From NCBI GenBank assembly GCA_014382465.1, contig JACNJP010000207.1, positions 1 to 9,976 of the forward strand: a stretch of DNA of 9,976 nucleotides, written 5' to 3'. The position numbers were made by a program, and so were the translations under genes. Each line of letters opens with the position of its first letter. Positions within the stretch are counted from its first letter, which is position 1. The stretch is from Planctomycetota bacterium (GTDB taxonomy: Bacteria > Planctomycetota > UBA1135). The notes below the pieces were generated by a model. The model saw only the letters and a list, made by a program, of their open reading frames with translations. It searched no databases and was not told where the DNA came from. Of this stretch, positions 7,817 to 9,976 are shown piece after piece.

Positions 7817-7822
7817 ATTCTA
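7817..7822 (-). promoter_or_regulatory. TAGAAT -10-like hexamer 7 nt before kbl
   Basis: On the minus strand the tdh-kbl gap contains GGTAGAAT, whose hexamer ends 7 nt before the kbl ATG. The same octamer lies upstream of tdh. A start 7 nt downstream would give a leaderless kbl transcript separate from the tdh operon message. No good -35 box is seen; the upstream sequence is GC-rich. Confidence 0.3.
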
Positions 7823-7834
7823 CCGGCGCGGGCT

Positions 7835-8908
7835 TCAGGCGGTCGGGTCGAGCACGACCTTGTGGGCCTCGGCGGCGTCGAGCAGGGCGATGCCGTCGTG
7901 GAAGCCGCTGAGGGGCAGGCGGTGGGTGACGATGTGCTCGAGGTCGAGGCCGCGCTCGAGCAGGCCGAGCATCTCCTCCCAGGTGGCGAACATGCGCCGG
8001 CCGACCACGCCGTGGAGGGTCAGCCCCTTGAAGATGACGTTGCGGCTGAAGCCGTCCAGGGTCAGGTCGGCGCGCGACGGGATGCCGAGCATCATCATCT
8101 CGCCGCCGGGGTAGAGCAGCTCCAGGCCGGTGTTGATGGCCTGCGGCGCGCCGCTCATCTCCAGCACGACGTCGACGCCGCCGCCGGTGGCCTCGCGCAC
8201 CCGCTCCGGCAGCCCGCCCTCGAGCGGGTCCAGCACCTGGATCGGCGTCGGGCTGTCGCCGGCCTTGGAGGCCGCCCAGGCCCGCGCCCGCGCCCGGTGG
8301 CCCGCGGCCACCTCGGAGATCGTCAGGCTGGCGGCGCCCTCGAACTCGACCACCGCCGCCGCCATGGCGCCGATGGCGCCGTACCCCGACAGCAGCACGT
8401 GGCGGCCGGCGATCGAGCTGGCCGACTGGACCGTGTGTACGGCGTTGCCGAGGGCGTCGAGGAAGGCGCCGATGTGCGGCGGCACCACCCGGGCGTCGAG
8501 CCGCACCAGGTTGGAGCTCGGCACCACTACGAATTCGGCGAAGCAGCCGTCGCGGTGCAGGCCGGCGATCCGGGTCCGCTCGCAGACGTGCTGATTGTGG
8601 CTCCGGCAGGCGCGGCAGCGGCCGCAGACCAGGTGCATCTCGGCCGAGACGTAGTCCCCCTCCTGCCAGCCCCCGACCCCCTCGCCGAGCCGCTCGATGT
8701 GGCCGCAGAACTCGTGCCCGATCACCACCGGCGGCGTCACCATCGCCGACACCGACGGATCCCAGTGGTAGATGTGCCGGTCGGTGCCGCAGATTGCGGC
8801 CTTCAGGACCCGGATCCGGACCTCGCCGGCGCCGGGTGCGGGGACGGGCAGGTCTTCGACGTAGACCGCGGCGCCCGGCTCGGGCCGGGCCATCTGGATG
8901 GCGCGCAA
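7835..8908 (-). CDS. tdh: L-threonine 3-dehydrogenase, zinc-dependent MDR type, 357 aa (TTG start)
   Basis: Oxidises L-threonine to 2-amino-3-ketobutyrate with NAD+, feeding kbl. The GroES-like catalytic domain holds the active-site zinc ligands C40 (in CGTDRHIY), H65 and E66, plus the relay residues T42 and H45. The structural zinc lobe has C95, C98, C101 and C109. The GNAVHT segment (154-159) is characteristic of Tdh, and an EMSGAP motif lies further on. The Rossmann motif is G175-x-G177-x-x-G180 and the acidic E199 after beta-2 indicates NAD+. The start is set at TTG (8908-8906), not at the ATG five codons later. AGGAGA (8920-8915) lies 6 nt before the TTG, and the extra residues MRAIQ align with the MKAL opening of E. 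coli Tdh. It is the first gene of tdh-kbl, 44 nt after rodA. Other MDR alcohol dehydrogenases are less likely given kbl next door. Confidence 0.95.
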   Translation of the reverse strand: MRAIQMARPEPGAAVYVEDLPVPAPGAGEVRIRVLKAAICGTDRHIYHWDPSVSAMVTPPVVIGHEFCGHIERLGEGVGGWQEGDYVSAEMHLVCGRCRACRSHNQHVCERTRIAGLHRDGCFAEFVVVPSSNLVRLDARVVPPHIGAFLDALGNAVHTVQSASSIAGRHVLLSGYGAIGAMAAAVVEFEGAASLTISEVAAGHRARARAWAASKAGDSPTPIQVLDPLEGGLPERVREATGGGVDVVLEMSGAPQAINTGLELLYPGGEMMMLGIPSRADLTLDGFSRNVIFKGLTLHGVVGRRMFATWEEMLGLLERGLDLEHIVTHRLPLSGFHDGIALLDAAEAHKVVLDPTA

Positions 8909-8914
8909 AGGGGA

Positions 8915-8920
8915 TCTCCT
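8915..8920 (-). promoter_or_regulatory. Ribosome binding site deciding the TTG start of tdh
   Basis: AGGAGA on the minus strand sits 6 nt upstream of TTG (8908), near-ideal spacing. It would be 21 nt from the downstream ATG (8893), too far. It is the clearest Shine-Dalgarno sequence in the window. Confidence 0.75.
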
Positions 8921-8933
8921 CGGGCTGGGCCGG

Positions 8934-8939
8934 ATTCTA
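8934..8939 (-). promoter_or_regulatory. TAGAAT extended -10-like element upstream of tdh
   Basis: The minus strand reads TGGTAGAAT, an extended -10 (TGn plus a hexamer with 5 of 6 matches to TATAAT), 25 nt before the TTG. A start about 7 nt downstream would leave a leader of about 18 nt that includes the AGGAGA ribosome site. It lies in the 44-nt rodA-tdh gap, so tdh-kbl may have its own promoter besides read-through from rodA. Confidence 0.4.
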
Positions 8940-8952
8940 CCAGCGCCCTCCC

Positions 8953-9976
8953 TCAGTCCTCGAAGGCGCGATCGCCGAACAGCGGCTGGCGGTCGGCGCT
9001 GACCACCAGCAGCAGCCCGATCGCCACGCCCGAGGCCATCATCGCCGAGCCGCCGAAGCTGACCATCGGCAGCGGCAGCCCGGTCGTCGGCAGCAGACCG
9101 AGCGTGACGCCGACGTTGAGCAGCAGGTGATCCAGGAAGTGCACGCCGACCCCGGCGACGACGAAGCGCGTGAAGGGGTCGCGCTGGCGGATCGCGCCGC
9201 GCAGCGCCAGCAGGCCGATGGCGGCGTAGATCGCCAGGAAGCTGGCCGCCCCCACCAGGCCCAGCTCCTCGGCGATCACCGGGAAGATGAAGTCGTTGTG
9301 CCGCTCCGGCAGCAGGTCGTAGCGGTTCTCCGGTCCCTTGCCCCAGCCGAAGCCGCTGACGCCGCCGGTGCCCACGGCCATCTTCGAGTGCCAGATCTGG
9401 TAGCCCTCGGCCTTCTTCTGCTCGTCGCTGAGGTGGTCCTGCTGGAGCCAGACCTCGACCCGCTCGCGCTGGTAGTCCTGGACCGCCATCAAGGCGATCG
9501 GCGCCAGCGCCAGCGGCACCAGCACCACCCACCGCAGCAGCCGCCAAGGCGTCCCGGCGATCCAGCACATGGCGAGGAACAGCGGCCCGAAGGTGAGGGC
9601 GGTGCCGAGGTCCGGCTGCGCCAGCACCAGGGCCACCGGCAGGCCCACCAGGGCGGCGGGGACCACCAGCTCCTCGAGGCGCCGCGGCCGCTTGCGGCCG
9701 GCGAACCACTTCGCCAGGGCCAGCAGCACGCCGATCTTCATGAACTCGCTCGGCTGCAGCTTGAAGCCGCCGGCGAGGTCGATCCAGGAGCGGGCGCTGT
9801 TGGTGGCGCGGCCGGTGAACAGCACCACCACCAGGCCGGCGGCCGCCAGGCCGTGGAGCAGGAAGGGGTGCCCCCGCCCGCGCCGCGCCGGCACCAGCAG
9901 CGCGCCGGGCGCCGGCGCCGCCGCCGCCGCCAGCCCGAACATCGGCAGCGCTGCGGGGCGGGGAAAAGTGAACAGC
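8953..9976 (-). CDS. rodA: RodA, SEDS-family peptidoglycan glycosyltransferase, C-terminal part (5' end outside window)
   Basis: Integral membrane polymerase that builds glycan strands for cell elongation together with a class B PBP. The frame stays open to the window edge, so the N-terminus (probably the first one or two helices) is missing; the ATG at 9942 is internal. Visible SEDS signatures in order: ARSWIDL followed by QPSEFMK, then QPDLGTAL, DYQRERV, GYQIWHSKMAVGTGG, and LPERHNDFIF, where the Asp encoded at 9292-9294 is the family's essential catalytic acid. Near the end come the GLLPTTGLPLPMVSFGG loop and a last helix. The DYQRERV to GYQ segment carries a charged insert, as RodA-type proteins often do. 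LPE-H-DFIF and the soluble tail 'FED' favour RodA over FtsW. rodA is commonly preceded by mreCD and a PBP2 gene, which would lie beyond 9976. The stop is 44 nt before tdh. Confidence 0.93.
   Translation of the reverse strand, partial: LFTFPRPAALPMFGLAAAAAPAPGALLVPARRGRGHPFLLHGLAAAGLVVVLFTGRATNSARSWIDLAGGFKLQPSEFMKIGVLLALAKWFAGRKRPRRLEELVVPAALVGLPVALVLAQPDLGTALTFGPLFLAMCWIAGTPWRLLRWVVLVPLALAPIALMAVQDYQRERVEVWLQQDHLSDEQKKAEGYQIWHSKMAVGTGGVSGFGWGKGPENRYDLLPERHNDFIFPVIAEELGLVGAASFLAIYAAIGLLALRGAIRQRDPFTRFVVAGVGVHFLDHLLLNVGVTLGLLPTTGLPLPMVSFGGSAMMASGVAIGLLLVVSADRQPLFGDRAFED

Noticed and set aside
9913..9931. GCC/GGC triplet run near the window edge as a possible microsatellite or frameshift site in rodA
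   Set aside because: It encodes an Ala run inside a hydrophobic stretch in frame; the other two frames read as Gly/Arg/Ala or Arg-rich sequence and do not continue a membrane helix, so nothing supports a frameshift.

Overview
The window is a GC-rich (roughly 70%) bacterial chromosome segment, and nearly every codon in the real genes ends in G or C. No gene fixes the phylum. RodA, zinc-type threonine dehydrogenase, KBL ligase, a RIC di-iron protein and a small 'MW..T..G' protein of a kind I associate with Planctomycetota/Acidobacteriota-like genomes would fit a Gram-negative, environmental, non-proteobacterial lineage, but that is inference. Shine-Dalgarno sequences are mostly weak or absent; the clear exception is tdh. 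I see no phage, transposon, CRISPR, tRNA or rRNA.

Layout. (1) 1-239: the 3' end of an unrecognised plus-strand gene. (2) 302-5228: four tightly packed plus-strand potassium-transport genes in the order ktrB-ktrA-trkA-trkH, i.e. a Ktr-type channel plus its single-RCK regulator followed by a double-RCK TrkA plus a Trk-type channel. The gaps are 35 nt, a 4-nt ATGA overlap, and 6 nt, so this reads as one operon with two complete K+ uptake systems in mirror order (pore, ring, ring, pore). (3) 5229-5471: a 243-nt intergenic stretch with lower GC than its surroundings, short palindromes and a plausible promoter abutting the next gene. (4) 5472-6185: an iron-sulfur-cluster repair di-iron protein (RIC/YtfE/ScdA family). 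(5) 6193-8908, minus strand: tdh, then kbl, then a small conserved protein of unknown function. tdh and kbl make the two-step threonine-to-glycine plus acetyl-CoA pathway. The small protein converges on RIC with a 7-nt gap that carries a short GC hairpin. (6) 8953-9976, minus strand: the C-terminal part of RodA, the cell-wall glycan polymerase, cut by the window edge.

Functionally the window is mostly housekeeping: K+ homeostasis, repair of nitrosative or oxidative damage to Fe-S clusters, threonine catabolism and cell elongation. The points most worth a second look are the combined Ktr+Trk operon, the degenerate first nucleotide site of TrkA, the start-proximal -10-like hexamers that suggest leaderless transcripts, and the small protein coupled to kbl. 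I do not see strong evidence for a wholly new system.
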